64,000 nucleotides of DNA from Paenibacillus xylanilyticus. GTDB lineage: Bacteria; Bacillota; Bacilli; Paenibacillales; Paenibacillaceae. The stretch covers positions 62,001 to 126,000 of the forward strand of contig NZ_JABMCB010000179.1 in assembly GCF_013359935.1 (NCBI RefSeq), read 5' to 3'. Below the pieces are notes generated by a model, which saw only the letters and a list, made by a program, of their open reading frames with translations, did no database searches and was not told the origin of the DNA. Below are positions 64,000-64,000 of the stretch, in pieces. Position numbers and translations under genes: made by a program. The stretch's first letter is position 1. Every line of letters begins with the position of its first letter.

Positions 64000-64000
64000 A

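Overview
The window is a chromosomal backbone segment of a low-to-moderate GC, endospore-forming, flagellated Firmicute. The proteins and gene order point to Paenibacillus or a close relative. This assignment comes from recognising protein families and synteny with Bacillus subtilis, not from a database search. All 61 protein genes supported here are on the minus strand, so transcription runs from base 64000 down to base 1. I see no insertion sequence, prophage, CRISPR array, tRNA or rRNA.

Layout in transcription order. (1) 64000-44742: the distal part of a large fla/che operon (fliM fliY cheY fliO fliP fliQ fliR flhB flhA flhF flhG cheB cheA cheW cheC cheD, a membrane protein, sigD). It is followed by four accessory genes (a FapA/DUF342 protein, a 104-aa protein, a SwrB-like protein, an MltG-LysM-like membrane protein) and a terminator. 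(2) 44650-31235: rpsB tsf, then pyrH frr uppS cdsA dxr rseP proS polC, covering translation, ribosome recycling, undecaprenyl and phospholipid synthesis, regulated proteolysis and replication. (3) 31145-22736: the rimP nusA rnpM ylxQ infB rbfA nrnA truB ribF cluster for transcription, translation initiation and RNA maturation. (4) 22709-17013: rpsO, pnp, the deacetylase-like ylxY, the M16 peptidase mlpA and dut. (5) 16931-9452: the dipicolinate synthase genes dpaA dpaB behind a very good SigK promoter, a decayed asd, dapG, dapA, an RNase J gene, tepA and ylzJ. (6) 9361-1: ftsK/spoIIIE, sleB behind a SigG-like promoter, then the ymfF ymfH ymfI ymfJ ymfK rodZ cluster, with rodZ cut by the window edge.

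The genes fit together as expected. DapG and DapA make dihydrodipicolinate, which feeds both diaminopimelate for the wall and DpaAB for spore dipicolinate. SleB later hydrolyses the cortex. FlhF and FlhG set flagellar placement, FlhA, FlhB and FliOPQR form the export gate, and FliM, FliY and CheY form the switch.

The clearest departure from the Bacillus pattern is at 15017-15376. Between dpaB and dapG, where asd normally lies, only a frameshifted C-terminal remnant of aspartate-semialdehyde dehydrogenase remains. The next most interesting items are structured RNAs: an approximately 100-nt inverted repeat with competing pairings between tsf and pyrH, a nested hairpin between rpsO and pnp, a 12-bp GAAA-capped hairpin in the rimP leader, and a leader of about 280 nt in front of the RNase J gene. 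Many starts here are TTG or GTG, and several were chosen by Shine-Dalgarno spacing.
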